Part shown: piece by piece, positions 21,051 through 31,826 of the stretch
Position numbering within the stretch: position 1 is the first letter of the stretch
Layout: each line of letters starts with the position of its first letter
Origin: Maratus speciosus
Lineage: Eukaryota; Arthropoda; Arachnida; Araneae; Salticidae
Direction: 5' to 3'
NCBI GenBank assembly: GCA_963932465.1
Contig: OZ010795.1
Span: forward strand, 517,643,451-517,707,450
DNA length: 64,000 nt
Notes under the pieces: model-generated
Seen by the model: the letters and a program-made list of their open reading frames with translations, nothing else
Told to the model about the DNA's origin: nothing
Databases searched by the model: none
Position numbers and translations under genes: made by a program

Positions 21051-22584
21051 CACTGCTCAAAACAATTAAAGGATATTGTAGTTTTAGGTGGATTTTGTAT
21101 CTGGTAAGCTGTTTAGCTGATTGATACATGGTCGACAGACATAGTAGGTTATATGAGAATAAATTACACATGTTTGGCAGAAAAAAATGCATTTTATTGC
21201 GCATTTGTGTACTAAAGGAAAAAAACACAATTTGTGCATATGAGAAAAAAAGAATAAGAAAAGGTGTTTTCTTCAAAGAAAATCATTTTCAGTAGGGGGT
21301 ATGGTTTCCACGGGCGGCCAGCAACGTTGAACACCTTTGAGGCATGGACTCAATGAGGCTGTTAATGACGAGTTGGGGTATTCTGCCCTACTCTTCCAGA
21401 AGAGCTCTTTCCAGTTCTTGGAGAGTTTGTGGGGGTTGTTGGCGGCCAGAAACTCGTCTTCCTAGAACGTCTCAAACGTGCTCGATTGGATTCATGTCTG
21501 GAGAACACGCTGGCCATTCCATTCGAACGATTCCTTCCTCGAAAAGGAAATCCTCCACCAGGTTTGCACGATGTGGCCTGCAGTTATCGTCCATTAAAAT
21601 GAAGTTATCTCCGCTTGCTGCAGTTGTAAGGGACTACAATAGGTCTGAGGATCTCATCCCTATATCGGCGACCAGTCAGAGCGCCATCTCGAATGATGTA
21701 GAGGTCAGTGCGCCCGTAAATGGAGATGCCACCATACACCAACACTCCTTCACCGCCAAATCTGACACTTTCGTGCACGAACGCAGGATTATTCCTACTG
21801 CCACGGTCCTTCCAGATGAAAATACGCCTATTATCCGGATGCACAGAAAAACGGGACTCGTCAGAAAACAGAATATTGCTCCATTCATTTCTCCTCCAGT
21901 TGACATGCTCAGTTGCCCACTCCCTGCGGTCGCGACGATGCCTTGATGTTAATCTAACACATACCATCGGTCGGCGAGCATACAGACCTACAGCATGGAG
22001 CCGGTTTCGGAAAGTCTGAGTTGAAATCGTGGTGCCTGTAGCCGAGCGAAGGTGTTGTTGGAGAAGAGTAGCGTTCATGGTTCGGTGTCTCCGAGCTGTT
22101 AACGCTAAATACCGATCTTCATTGGGCGTTGTTGCCCGTCTACGACCTTCCCTGGTCTTCGGCCTGCACATCCACTCTTCAAAAAACGGTCCCAGATCCT
22201 GGAAATGACACTTTGTGACACTCCAATGGCTTGCGCTACTTCGGCTTGAGTTTGGCCCCCTTCTAACCTACCAACAATTCTCAAAGCTTCTCAATCTGTC
22301 AAATGACTTCGCTGAGACATCGTACTCATCGAAACAAAGCAATCGCTGAATGCCGATCATCCTTGTTTTCATTCTCTATTATCCAGTTGAAAGTCAAATT
22401 TTATTCGCTGCCGCTGAAGCGACGTTTTTGACGTCGAACTCAAAATTTGCATACTCCACAGTTTGAAAACCGGTCAGAAAAATTTGCATTTGTGATTCTC
22501 TTCTCCTATTTTCGGCAAAAAAATTTCGTTTATATCTTTATTTTATATAAAACTTCAAATATCCTTTAATTGTTTTGAGCAGTG
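21051..22584 (-). mobile_element. Tc1-like transposon (1534 bp), inactive
   Basis: The termini CACTGCTCAAAACAATTAAA and TTTAATTGTTTTGAGCAGTG are perfect inverse repeats extending to about 24 bp. TA flanks both ends (21049-21050, 22585-22586). The uninterrupted target is preserved at about 31780 ('gtataaaatacatagg'), which proves the boundaries. Length is normal for Tc1. The single transposase gene on the minus strand is broken. Confidence 0.95.
21310..22320 (-). pseudogene. Tc1 transposase (DD34E), disrupted
   Basis: ATG at 22320 opens MSQRSHLTD, followed by TGA (22293-22291). The N-terminal helix-turn-helix (TQAEVAQAIGVSQSVISRIW) is still readable. A frameshift near 22165 leads to the frame 22171-21605, with the second DNA-binding domain and the first catalytic Asp in FSDESRF. 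A second shift near 21605 is followed by ILMDDNCRPHRA (second Asp) and SPDMNPIE (Glu), 34 residues apart, then HV-stop-DVLGRR where Trp is expected. The family cuts and pastes DNA at TA sites; with at least two stops and two shifts this copy is dead. The plus-strand frame 21344-21946 is its antisense shadow. Confidence 0.9.
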
Positions 22585-22696
22585 TACATAGGATTTCTAT
22601 ACAATAGAATAATTTCTATACCAGTTTAATGATTGGGAACGTAAATCACATAAGAAACAAACTTGAAATAGTGTAATGAGAGCTTGAAACCTACGA

Positions 22697-22790
22697 GCAA
22701 TCGTAGTGTACGCTGAAATCACTTGTTCATGTCCGATCACAAAAACCAAGCAGCATCGAGCGCGGTCAGTACTTGGGAGAGTGACCACAT
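22697..22790 (+). ncRNA. 5S rRNA-derived segment in repeat D copy 2
   Basis: The stretch carries GTCCGATCAC, CAGCATCGAGCGCGGTCAGT, then ACTTGGGAGAGTGACCACAT. These match the middle and 3' half of metazoan 5S rRNA (GTCCGATCACCGAAGTTAAG; GGGCGCGGTTAGTACTTGG; ATGGGTGACC), which include the internal Pol III promoter boxes. ACGCTGAAA upstream fits the 5' half. It is a 5S pseudogene within a mobile repeat, reminiscent of 5S-headed SINEs (SINE3). Confidence 0.7.
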
Positions 22791-23284
22791 GCAGTTCAAA
22801 TATTTCTATAGACATTTCTATTATAGCCACTTCTACAGATGTTTCTATAGCTCTTGGTGAAACTAGCTTATAGAAAAAAGAGTCATAATTATATAATACT
22901 TTGTTTTTTTTATAGAATTCTATAAGAAATTTTTGTAAGGGAAAGTGCTGGGCCAGCAAAGGAATAGCAGTGGGATAGATGCTAGCACAGCAGGAAAAGT
23001 GCCGGATTGAAGTAATGTGATGACATACCAATGCAGGCCTGATGTTGGCCATCACTGATGGGCCAGATGCATTCGGCTTGGACACTTTTCGGCAGGTTTA
23101 AGTAATGGCACCCTTGCACTTTACCGCTGATAGCACTACTGGCTGCCATCTTTTTTCCAGCTGATGGCCCACTGTTTCTTTCTTTGCTGGGTAATTACAG
23201 TATTCCTACTGAATCATATCAAATCCTTTTAAAAAACTTTTTTGGGTTTTGCGATGATTTTCGTTGTGTTTTTCTTTTTAGAAA

Positions 23285-23403
23285 CTAGGGGGATCGGCCA
23301 CCTACGAGCTACCATCGCCCACCGCCGCTCGGACACCGCAGTCTCTAAAAGTGCGCTAATTTGATCGGCTTTAAAAAGATTTTGGAAGATTGAATTATAA
23401 TTT
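23285..23403 (-). mobile_element. Helitron-like repeat A, copy 3 (3' end, inverted)
   Basis: On the minus strand it ends ...GATCCCCCTAG followed by T, like 36495. It includes 'gccgatcaaattagcgc'. Interrupted after 23403 by repeat F; the copy resumes at 27150. Confidence 0.65.
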
Positions 23404-25908
23404 AAACAAGTAAGAAAAATCATGCGTACAGCATAGATTATGAAACACTTTCCAACACCCCCTGAAAGCTTTAACGAAACTTCTTTACTTAGGAAAATAA
23501 GGTAAATAAAATAACTAAGTAAACATTTAAAAATCTGATTTCAGTAGTTACCGCCCATAGCCAAATATGTATCCTAATTCTTTTTAACAGCCCTGTATTC
23601 GATCTGTATGTTGATATATATACTATATAATGGGAAAATTTAGTTTAGCAAGAAAATGCATAACAGGTTGAAATTCATCTTTCAGCAATTTATACTAATA
23701 GATGGAAACATACTTGAATACTTTTGTACAGCCCTGTAGTTTACCTAGTACCTTTATTACATGCCACTATTTAGCTAAAATTTAATTAAAACTAAAACAC
23801 GCTTAAAACTACTGAAATTACATTTCCAGAAATTATCATCCATAGACGACCAGGTATCCAACTCTTTGCGTGGCCCTGCATATCATTTTATCTATATTCT
23901 ACAAATATTTCTTAGTACACCAAATTCAGTTCAGCGTAAAAATGCACAACTCCTTTAAAACCCACCTTTAAGCAATTTATGCTCATACTCAGAAAGCTTT
24001 ACGAATTTATTTCTGCAGCTCTGTATATGAACTATAGCACTTTATAGTATGCATAAATGTAGTGAACAAGAAGGTAAGTGTGATCACAGATCGCACAGAG
24101 GGTTTCGTTTAATATTCCTTTCAAAACACTTTATCCTTTTGAAAAATCTGTTAGTTCCACATTTCGCAACCAGAGGCGCACTCTATTCTAAACAAATCTG
24201 TATCCGAACGAAACTCCGTTTTATATACTATCCGTAGATATATAAGTCGAGGGGATTGGGCCGATAGCAGCCGAGATAAGTAGGTGCCGCTGGCGGTAAA
24301 AAGTGGAACTAAAATATGTAAGGCTATCGTGCATAATATGAAAGAATGGGCAAAAGGGTGTCGGCAAAAGTTGGAAAAGTGCTCCCCGGGTGAAAAGGGA
24401 GGAGGTTAGAAAAATTGCTTAAAATACACAAGTTAGAGCCAGGAGGAGTAAATATACACAAGTTAAAGCCAGGAGGAGTAAATAATATAAGACTTTTTGA
24501 AAATTTCAGGATTTGCCGTGTTGTCTGATGTATTCAGTTATACTTATGCACAAATTCATGTCTCTAACTTAATTAGGGCTTCTCTTAGAAAGAATTTCTT
24601 AAAATACATATGTGGTAGCTCAAAGGGTTAAACGTAAGTCTTTTTCAAGATTTTATGATTTGTCGCCTCGTCTCAGGTGTTCTGCTGTAAGTACGCAAAA
24701 TTTCAAATCTCCAAATTAATAAGGGGCTCAGTTAGAAAGAATTGCTTAAAATACGCATGTGGAAACCTAAAGGGTTAAATATACGATTTTTTCAAAATTT
24801 TATGATTTGCCGTATAATATGTGGTGTTCAGCTATAAGTATGCAAAATTTCACGCCTCCAACCTAAATAGGGGCTCACTTAGAAAGAATTTTTTAAAATA
24901 CATATGTGGGAGCTCAAAGGGTTAAATGTACGGCTTTTTTCAAAATTTTATGGTTTGTCATTTAATGCGAGGTGTTCAGCTATAAGTATGCAAAATTTCA
25001 CGTCTCCAACCTAAATAGGAGCTCACTTAGAAAGAATTGTTTAAAATACACATGTGGGAACCCAAAGGGTTAAATGCACGACTTTTTCAAAACTTTACGA
25101 TTTGTCGTTTGATGTGAGGTGCTCGTCTATAAGTATGTAAAATTTCACGCCTCCAACCTAATTAGGGGCTCACTTAGAAAGAATTGTTTAAAATACACAT
25201 GTGGGAGCCCAAAGGGTTAAATATACGACTTTTTCAGAATTTTATGATTTGTCGTATGATGTGTGGTGTTCAGTTATAAGTATGCAAAATTTCATGTCTC
25301 CAACATGTATAGTTTCTGAGAACGGGCTCTGTGACAGACGGACAGACTGACAGACAGACAGAGGAGCCGGACGACGAAATCCTAAAAAAGTGCATATCAT
25401 AATTAAAAATGCATTTCGAGCAATCATTACTAATATACAGTAATTCGGATACAATATAGTATTTGAAATCTTTTCAAATACACCGCAAACAATTTCCCCT
25501 ATACCATTATGAACGGAATTCTTTTGTGTGGCCCTGTAAATGAACAATAACTATTCTTTGCACCGCATATTCAACAGAATGCACATTTTAGTGGACTTCA
25601 TAAATGAATATCAATTTTACTATGTTTGAAAGAGTGTAACACCATTAAAAATCATTTGAAACGATTTTTCCCATTGGCCGTAATGGAACAGAAATCTTTT
25701 GACTGTTCCTGTAAATGAACTAAACATGCTACAAACTTCATTTGAAATAGGGAACGTGCTATGGTAAAGGTCACTAACATCCAAAAATTTCAGAACGATC
25801 CGAGAATATTTACGAGGGTTAGAGCGTGGACAGATGGCTAGACGGCCTGACGGCCAGACAAACCGAAGTCATAAACATTTTTCAACTTTGTTGGAAAGTG
25901 TTAAAAAC
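23404..25908 (+). mobile_element. Repeat F, long copy
   Basis: This 2.5-kb insertion splits repeat A copy 3. It has three zones: degenerate 120-150-bp units with 'gccctgtatatgaac' (23404-24070); an A/G-rich block starting 'gtgatcacagatcgcacag' then the 147-bp minisatellite (24410-25290); and a tail with GACAGACAGACAG and more 120-150-bp units ending 'ttggaaagtgttaaaaa'. Ends carry an inverted AACACTTTCCAACA/TTGGAAAGTGTT. No protein is encoded. Relatives are at 17945, 46560 and 54970. The transposition mechanism is unknown. Confidence 0.55.
24410..25300. repeat. Minisatellite, period about 147 bp
   Basis: The anchor AAGGGTTAAA recurs near 24623, 24769, 24917, 25063 and 25210, that is every 146-148 bases. 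Each unit contains 'tataagtatgcaaaatttca', 'ctcacttagaaagaatt' and 'atttgtcg'. A related array with the same period is at 55480-56200. Confidence 0.85.
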
Positions 25909-26088
25909 AGTGGCGATCTTCCTATAAACGGGTTTCTATTAATTTCTCTTTGATTGAGAAATTTTAAGGAAAAATCAGCTGCTGTTAAAAGATTCAATGG
26001 CTGTTTTCGTCTTTGATTAAATAAAATCAGTTAAACATTTCAAAATAAGCTAATATAAAATCAATTAAGTAAACAGATTCTTTGTCTC
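24848..26088. repeat. 1241-bp tandem duplication, copy 1
   Basis: 24848-26088 is repeated head-to-tail at 26089-27329 with only a handful of differences (for example ggaacaga/ggaacgga, ataaacat/ataaacac). The unit spans part of the minisatellite, the F tail and the start of repeat A. The join at 26088/26089 has a short TTT-CAC overlap. Confidence 0.95.
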
Positions 26089-27329
26089 TTTCACGCCTCC
26101 AACCTAAATAGGGGCTCACTTAGAAAGAATTTTTTTAAATACATATGTGGGAGCTCAAAGGGTTAAATGTACGGCTTTTTTCAAAATTTTATGGTTTGTC
26201 ATTTAATGCGAGGTGTTCAGCTATAAGTATGCAAAATTTCACGTCTCCAACCTAAATAGGAGCTCACTTAGAAAGAATTGTTTAAAATACACATGTGGGA
26301 ACCCAAAGGGTTAAATGCACGACTTTTTCAAAACTTTACGATTTGTCGTTTGATGTGAGGTGCTCGTCTATAAGTATGTAAAATTTCACGCCTCCAACCT
26401 AATTAGGGGCTCACTTAGAAAGAATTGTTTAAAATACACATGTGGGAGCCCAAAGGGTTAAATATACGACTTTTTCAGAATTTTATGATTTGTCGTATGA
26501 TGTGTGGTGTTCAGTTATAAGTATGCAAAATTTCATGTCTCCAACATGTATAGTTTCTGAGAACGGGCTCTGTGACAGACGGACAGACTGACAGACAGAC
26601 AGAGGAGCCGGACGACGAAATCCTAAAAAAGTGCATATCATAATTAAAAATGCATTTCGAGCAATCATTACTAATATACAGTAATTCGGATACAATATAG
26701 TATTTGAAATCTTTTCAAATACACCGCAAACAATTTCCCCTATACCATTATGAACGGAATTCTTTTGTGTGGCCCTGTAAATGAACAATAACTATTCTTT
26801 GCACCGCATATTCAACAGAATGCACATTTTAGTGGACTTCATAAATGAATATCAATTTTACTATGTTTGAAAGAGTGTAACACCATTAAAAATCATTTGA
26901 AACGATTTTTCCCATTGGCCGTAATGGAACGGAAATCTTTTGACTGTTCCTGTAAATGAACTAAACATGCTACAAACTTCATTTGAAATAGGGAACGTGC
27001 TATGGTAAAGGTCACTAACATCCAAAAATTTCAGAACGATCCGAGAATATTTACGAGGGTTAGAGCGTGGACAGATGGCTAGACGGCCTGACGGCCAGAC
27101 AAACCGAAGTCATAAACACTTTTCAACTTTGTTGGAAAGTGTTAAAAACAGTGGCGATCTTCCTATAAATGGGTTTCTATTAATTTCTCTTTGATTGAGA
27201 AATTTTAAGGAAAAATCAGCTGCTGTTAAAAGATTCAATGGCTGTTTTCGTCTTTGATTAAATAAAATCAGTTAAACATTTCAAAATAAGCTAATATAAA
27301 ATCAATTAAGTAAACAGATTCTTTGTCTC
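26089..27329. repeat. 1241-bp tandem duplication, copy 2
   Basis: Nearly identical to 24848-26088. The 101-codon minus-strand frame appears in both copies unchanged (25242-25547 and 26483-26788), but it covers minisatellite and microsatellite DNA and has no domain. Confidence 0.95.
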
Positions 27330-27410
27330 CCGGTATTTTTTAACAAAGCGAAAAGAAAATTCTTTTAGATAAGACATTTTATATTAGATGTAAATTTCCA
27401 ACTGGGCGAA

Positions 27411-27487
27411 AAATGTCCGGACCAGGATTCGAACCCGCGACTTCCTGGCTGAAGCCGCCAGTGCTCTGCCATCTGAGCTATCCCGGA
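27411..27487 (-). other. tRNA-like sequence, left arm
   Basis: On the minus strand: 7-bp acceptor pairing GTCCGGG/TCCGGAC, D-stem GCTC/GAGC, anticodon stem CTGGC/GCCAG and T-loop TTCGAAT. The anticodon loop GGCTTCA lacks the usual U33, and the T-stem is partly mispaired. A box TAGCTCAGATGG and B box GGTTCGAATCC are intact. Confidence 0.6.
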
Positions 27488-27705
27488 CGATTCTGGTCGA
27501 ACTCTTTCACTCAGCTAACCTTGATGATTACAGCATCTGGTCTGAAACCCGGTTCAGCTCAACAGAATAAAACTCAGGTAATGGAACTCCAGAAATCGCT
27601 GGATACGAAATTACTTTATTTAATTTATTCTATTGAGCTGAACCAGGTTTCAGACCAGATGCTGTAATCATCAAGGTTAGCTGGGTGAAAGAGTTCGACC
27701 AGAAT

Positions 27706-27781
27706 CGTCCGGGATAGCTCAGATGGCACAGCACTGACGGCTTCAGCCAGGAGGTCCCGGGTTCGAATCCTGGTCCGGACA
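27706..27781 (+). other. tRNA-like sequence, right arm
   Basis: Same sequence as the left arm in the opposite orientation, with a better T-stem (CCGGG/CCTGG). The anticodon stem has drifted (CTGACGGCTTCAGCCAG). It is a tRNA-derived repeat with a usable-looking internal Pol III promoter, not a clear tRNA gene. Confidence 0.6.
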
Positions 27782-28720
27782 TTTTTCGCCCAGTTGGAAA
27801 TTTACATCTAATATAATTTGTTTACGAATTAGAATAATTGTGTTAAAATTAATCTAAGACATTTTACATGTATCGTTTTTAATCTGACTTAATTTTCACC
27901 AAACTTTTCTTTCTCTTTTTAGTATTCACGTGAAAATACTTTTGTTAGAAATGAAATATTATTTGCGCTGTCCTAACAAAAATAGTTGAAAAGATCATCT
28001 CAAAATATCAAATATCTCGTGCAATTTTTAAATTTAAACTGTTTTGCAATGTTATTTTTTGTTCATTTTACGTAATAAGTGTAATGTGACGTAAATGGGA
28101 CGTAATTTATCCTATTTAAGACTTCTAACGCATGTTAATGAATTTATTATTTTACAGTATCCTTTCTCTTTTAAAATTCACGTATAAACATAGTTTTTAT
28201 GAAGTAATTTTCAATAAGTTCCTGCTTTTTATACGTAATTATTTAATTCTAAGTTGAAAGTTTTTTTCTGTTTATAATAGTCACGTGTAAATAAATTTTT
28301 AATTTGAAGCAAATATTATTGTTTGCGCTATTTATACAGTTGGCAACAGTTTAAATTAATACCATTTTCTAAAATAAGTAAAAAATATCTCTCGAAATGC
28401 TGAAAATTTGAATTTAAAATAGAAATAAAACCTCAAAAAAGAGTCAAATAAAAAATAAATAAATGCAGTCTGTACACCGGGAAATTCTAACGTATAAAAT
28501 GATCTAAAAATGAGTTAATTCCCATGTATAGTTTTTGCTCCTATAAAATTTTTTTAATGGAACGATTTTGTCCAACTTTAGCATTGAATATCTCTTAAAA
28601 TAATTCTTCGATTTGAAAACTGTCTGCATCAGCGTGTTTATCAAACATTTCTCAATAATACCGCCGATTTTCATATTTTTGTATGCAATATTTTTCTTAA
28701 TATTAACGTAAAAAGACCTC

Positions 28721-29410
28721 CGGTCACAAAAAGTTCAAAACCGGCGGCGGCGGCGATGACAGCGTAAGCTACTTTTTTTTTTTTTTTTTTTTTTTTAATA
28801 GAGAGATGAAATGTTTAGGAATGATTTTAGGAATGAAATGTCAAATGTAAAAAGTATTTATTGTTTTCAGTTAAACAAATTGGAAAGCTTCTAATTAAGA
28901 AGTCTTTTAAAGTAAAGATCATAGCACAATTTTCTATACTAGATCTTTTAGAAAAGTAAAAATAAAGCATAAATGCCATAAATATACTAAGGGCATTCCA
29001 CAAAAACTGCAAGTTATTTTTTTACGTAGTGGCAACATCGCGAAACGAAAAAATAAAACTTCAGGCGATTTCTTCAAACTTTTAACTGTACATTTATAAA
29101 TATTCTAAACGAAGCAGACGATTTTATTTTCCTAGTTTCGGGCTTGTTTAAAGAATAGTTTTTATTTGTCCCACAGAAATGGAGGTGAGTGATTCAGAGT
29201 TAAAACACGAAATGCAATGTGCCATAAAATTTTGCTATGTGATTTCATATATATATTCATGTAAGCAAGATATAGTGTTTACGAAGAAGGTACAGACAGA
29301 TGAAGTTATCTCAAAAGGGGATCTTTTACCCAGCGCCAGAATGTCTATAGTTTAACAATACGTTTGACACTACAGTCAAAATGATATTTACGACAGTCTC
29401 GTGGATATTT
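28721..29410. other. AT-rich stretch with T-run
   Basis: A short (CGG)-like patch at about 28742-28756, a T homopolymer at 28771-28797, and otherwise AT-rich DNA with no family recognised. Confidence 0.5.
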
Positions 29411-29640
29411 TATGAGGGGTTATAAAATTGGCCACCCAGGGTATGGGGGAGGCAGTTCTTCCTCTCCGTGCGCCCCTGGCCAAGGGCGGGGCGCGTCCCA
29501 TCCCAGGTGGGCCAAGCACGAATCAGGCGGTACTTGGGGTTGCTGCTGTCCACGGATTGAACGAGAAGCTTCAGGTCCGGCCCCCCATTGTGACAACTGT
29601 GTCTCTTACGTAAGAGAGAAAAAGATATTGTATCATTATT
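29411..29640. other. GC-rich island, unidentified
   Basis: A sharply GC-rich 200-bp block ('gcgcccctggccaagggcgg') in AT-rich DNA. The two overlapping plus-strand frames give no domain. It could be part of an LTR or LINE; I cannot assign it. Confidence 0.4.
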
Positions 29641-29880
29641 CCTGTAGTTTTCATGGAGTGAGCGTTTGCTTCTAGAGTTCGTAATGTAAGCATCTTTGCT
29701 TCTTGAGCTCTCATGTAATAATGACTTCTCCTAGAGCTCTCGCGAGTATCACTACTTCTTCTTAAGTTCTCGAGATGAAGAGTTCTCTTAAGTTTTCATA
29801 ATGATCACCTCTTCTTAAGTTTTCGACAGGAGCAAAGCGACTCGCTTTTATGGAGTTCAGTTCTCCTAGTAGCATAAAAT
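29640..29880. repeat. Irregular tandem repeat, unit about 35-45 bp
   Basis: Variants of 'cttcttaagttctcgag' / 'cttctagagttcg' recur at least six times (near 29669, 29700, 29729, 29758, 29783, 29810). It is a degenerate minisatellite next to the GC-rich island. Confidence 0.55.
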
Positions 29881-30932
29881 GTTTATGTCTGTCTCTAAGT
29901 CTTTAAGGACTGAAGTATGAATTGGAGCGCTGCTTACAGACAGCACATATTATGCTCCCATACATTTATCGTAATCTGGTTTTCACCGGATTTCATTTAC
30001 CCGTGCTAGGGTACTTAATTCAACGACAATCTAGAGACTTGTTATTGCCTAAAGGATTTAAGTGTTCGTACATCCTGATGTATTGATCTGTGACTGTTCT
30101 AGAGTGATGTCAGCGATTTTGATGAAAGAGGTATGAGTTATTATTATATTTGTTCCCATATTTTTATTGTGAATTTTATAATGAGGATATATATTGTATT
30201 AATTGGTACTCAAGAATTTAAGTATTTAAATAATGAATAAGTTTAAATTAAAAGAAAATTAATGTGATGGGTTTTGTTTTATTATCTAAATCATGTGTGT
30301 CGTATGACACAATATTCTTAACTTGTAAATATTTTTGTGTAAATAAAAATACTGTTAATTGTTAAACTTTGTTTTATATCTTTCATACACCATGAGTCTG
30401 TTAATTCAATTTAATATTAGCTTTTGTTTCAGGTTTAATTCGAAAACATAATGTTCATTAGATGCGTGAATTTTATAAATGCAATTGGGTTAATTACGGA
30501 TTCTAAACGCTACTTATTTCACGAAAAAGTACACAACGTAATTGGGGATGTTTTGGAGATATGTTCTCTCCCCTTTCTTTGGATAATTATGTTTCATTTA
30601 TCCTATAAGTTAGCCAGGACCGTTTTAAACGATCACAAATTTTTAGTTTGATTTTTTCCAATTAGCACTATGGACTTCTTCAGGTTGAGTAATTAAGGGT
30701 GATAGCCTTATTACTCCGGGGTTTTGGGAATTGGCTATTTGTTGAGTCTCCCCCTCTCTTCTTATGTTTGTATTATTAGTTTCATTTTTGTACCTGTATC
30801 TTTTAAAGAATACTAATTATTTCCCCCAATTAATAATCCCAATTACCCCCCTTCACCAAAATCTGTATGTTGGGGTTCTTAAAGCTGGTTACCGTTGTAT
30901 GGTACCTAGTTCTCTCCAACACTACGATTTTT
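29881..30932. other. AT-rich stretch, no gene recognised
   Basis: No domain or family recognised. AAATAAAAATA near 30340 could be a polyadenylation signal of an unidentified element. The frame 30451-30651 has no recognisable domain. Confidence 0.45.
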
Positions 30933-31271
30933 AGATGGCATGGTGATTTCAAAAAAGGACGTTTGTCTGCAGAACTGGCTCCTAAACCTGACCGACCAAA
31001 AAACGTTGTGAATGATAAAAAAGTTAACACCGTGTGAGCAATCTTTCAAGAAAATCGACGAATGACATGTGAGGAGAAAGTGGCATCAAACTAACATTGT
31101 GAAAAAGTCAATATTTCGCATTCTACGCAACAATTTACAGCTTCGCCATGTTTGTTCCAGATGGGTCCCTCATCACCTTACTAAAAAACAAATGCAAACA
31201 AGAATTCACCACTGTTGTCAGTGGAAACAGATGCTTCAAACTGATCCGAGTTTCTTAAAGACTAATAACAG
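30933..31271 (+). pseudogene. mariner transposase, N-terminal fragment
   Basis: Conceptual translation across several stops and shifts gives DFKKGRLSAELAPKPDRPKNV, then SIFRILRNNLQLRHVCSRWV and DPSFLK. These correspond to the linker, the second helix-turn-helix and the start of the catalytic domain of mariner transposases. The frame open from 31069 covers about 65 codons of it and then runs into repeat D. The gene resumes at 34311. Confidence 0.8.
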
Positions 31272-31826
31272 CCCAGCAAAGAGGAAATTGCTGACCAGTA
31301 GCAGGATAGGTGCTGGCAATGATGGAGAAATGCTGGTTGATGATCTACCACTGCATGACCACTGCTGGACAGCTTCAGTCAACTTTGCTGTTGGAAATCA
31401 TCAGATAAAATTCTGGTGGGCATTCATTTTATCTCATGCGCTGGCCCACCACTACATGGAAGTGCACGAACTTTTGCAGTATTAGTGCTGGGAACCCTTA
31501 CGCTAGGTGGCGCTGCGAATATCGAAGACATTGAGCATTTGAACACAAATCTAAAATGAATATCTTAACACAATTTAAGCTGCGAAGCTAATTTTTTTAA
31601 CTCTAAAAAATATAGCACCACTACCACCAACAAAATAAATAAGTAAATGAATAAATAAATAAATTATTTATTTCAACGCACTTTTTTTTTCTCCTTTAAT
31701 CTGGTTTTACTGGGTTGCAAACGATTTCGGTTTTCATAATTTACGCAGTTCAGAATCAATAATAAAAAAAGCGTATAAAATACATAGGATTTCTATACAA
31801 TAGAATAATTTCTATACCAGTTTAAT

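Larger units (their letters stand above)
20922..23191 (+). mobile_element. Repeat D, copy 2 (5'-truncated, split by Tc1)
   Basis: 20922-21050 and 22585-23191 together align with 31656-31826 plus 33744-34310. It ends TCTTTGCTGGG like the full copy. It contains a 5S rRNA-like segment. The small minus-strand frame 22597-23085 overlaps the 5S-like part and recurs broken in the other copy, so it is not taken as a gene. Confidence 0.7.
27382..27854. mobile_element. Palindromic tRNA-like retroposon with 12-bp target duplication
   Basis: TAAGACATTTTA flanks the insert exactly (27370-27381 and 27855-27866). The empty site is readable in repeat A copy 1 near 5930 (inverted). Arms from 27382 and to about 27818 are inverted copies of one another ('aaatttccaactgggcgaaa' left, 'tttcgcccagttggaaattt' right), each carrying a tRNA-like sequence. 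The loop near 27550-27640 has further short inverted arms (GCTCAACAGAATAAA/TTTATTCTATTGAGC). About 36 bp to the right are unpaired. A 12-bp duplication suggests LINE-type integration. Confidence 0.75.
27150..28720 (-). mobile_element. Helitron-like repeat A, copy 3 (body, inverted)
   Basis: The reverse complement aligns with 35375-36350 from 'cgttaatattaag' to 'aaacccgttta'. It is interrupted at 27382-27854 by a palindromic tRNA-like insertion. The duplicated piece 25909-26088 is also repeat A. Confidence 0.65.

Noticed and set aside
21344..21946. 200-codon plus-strand frame
   Set aside because: It is the exact antisense of the Tc1 transposase; the minus strand carries the DDE motifs.
25242..26788. 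Identical 101-codon frames
   Set aside because: Their identity comes from the recent 1241-bp tandem duplication; they cover minisatellite and GACA-rich DNA.
27411..27781. Two functional tRNA genes
   Set aside because: The anticodon loop lacks U33 and a stem is mispaired; they are paired inverted copies inside a mobile palindrome.
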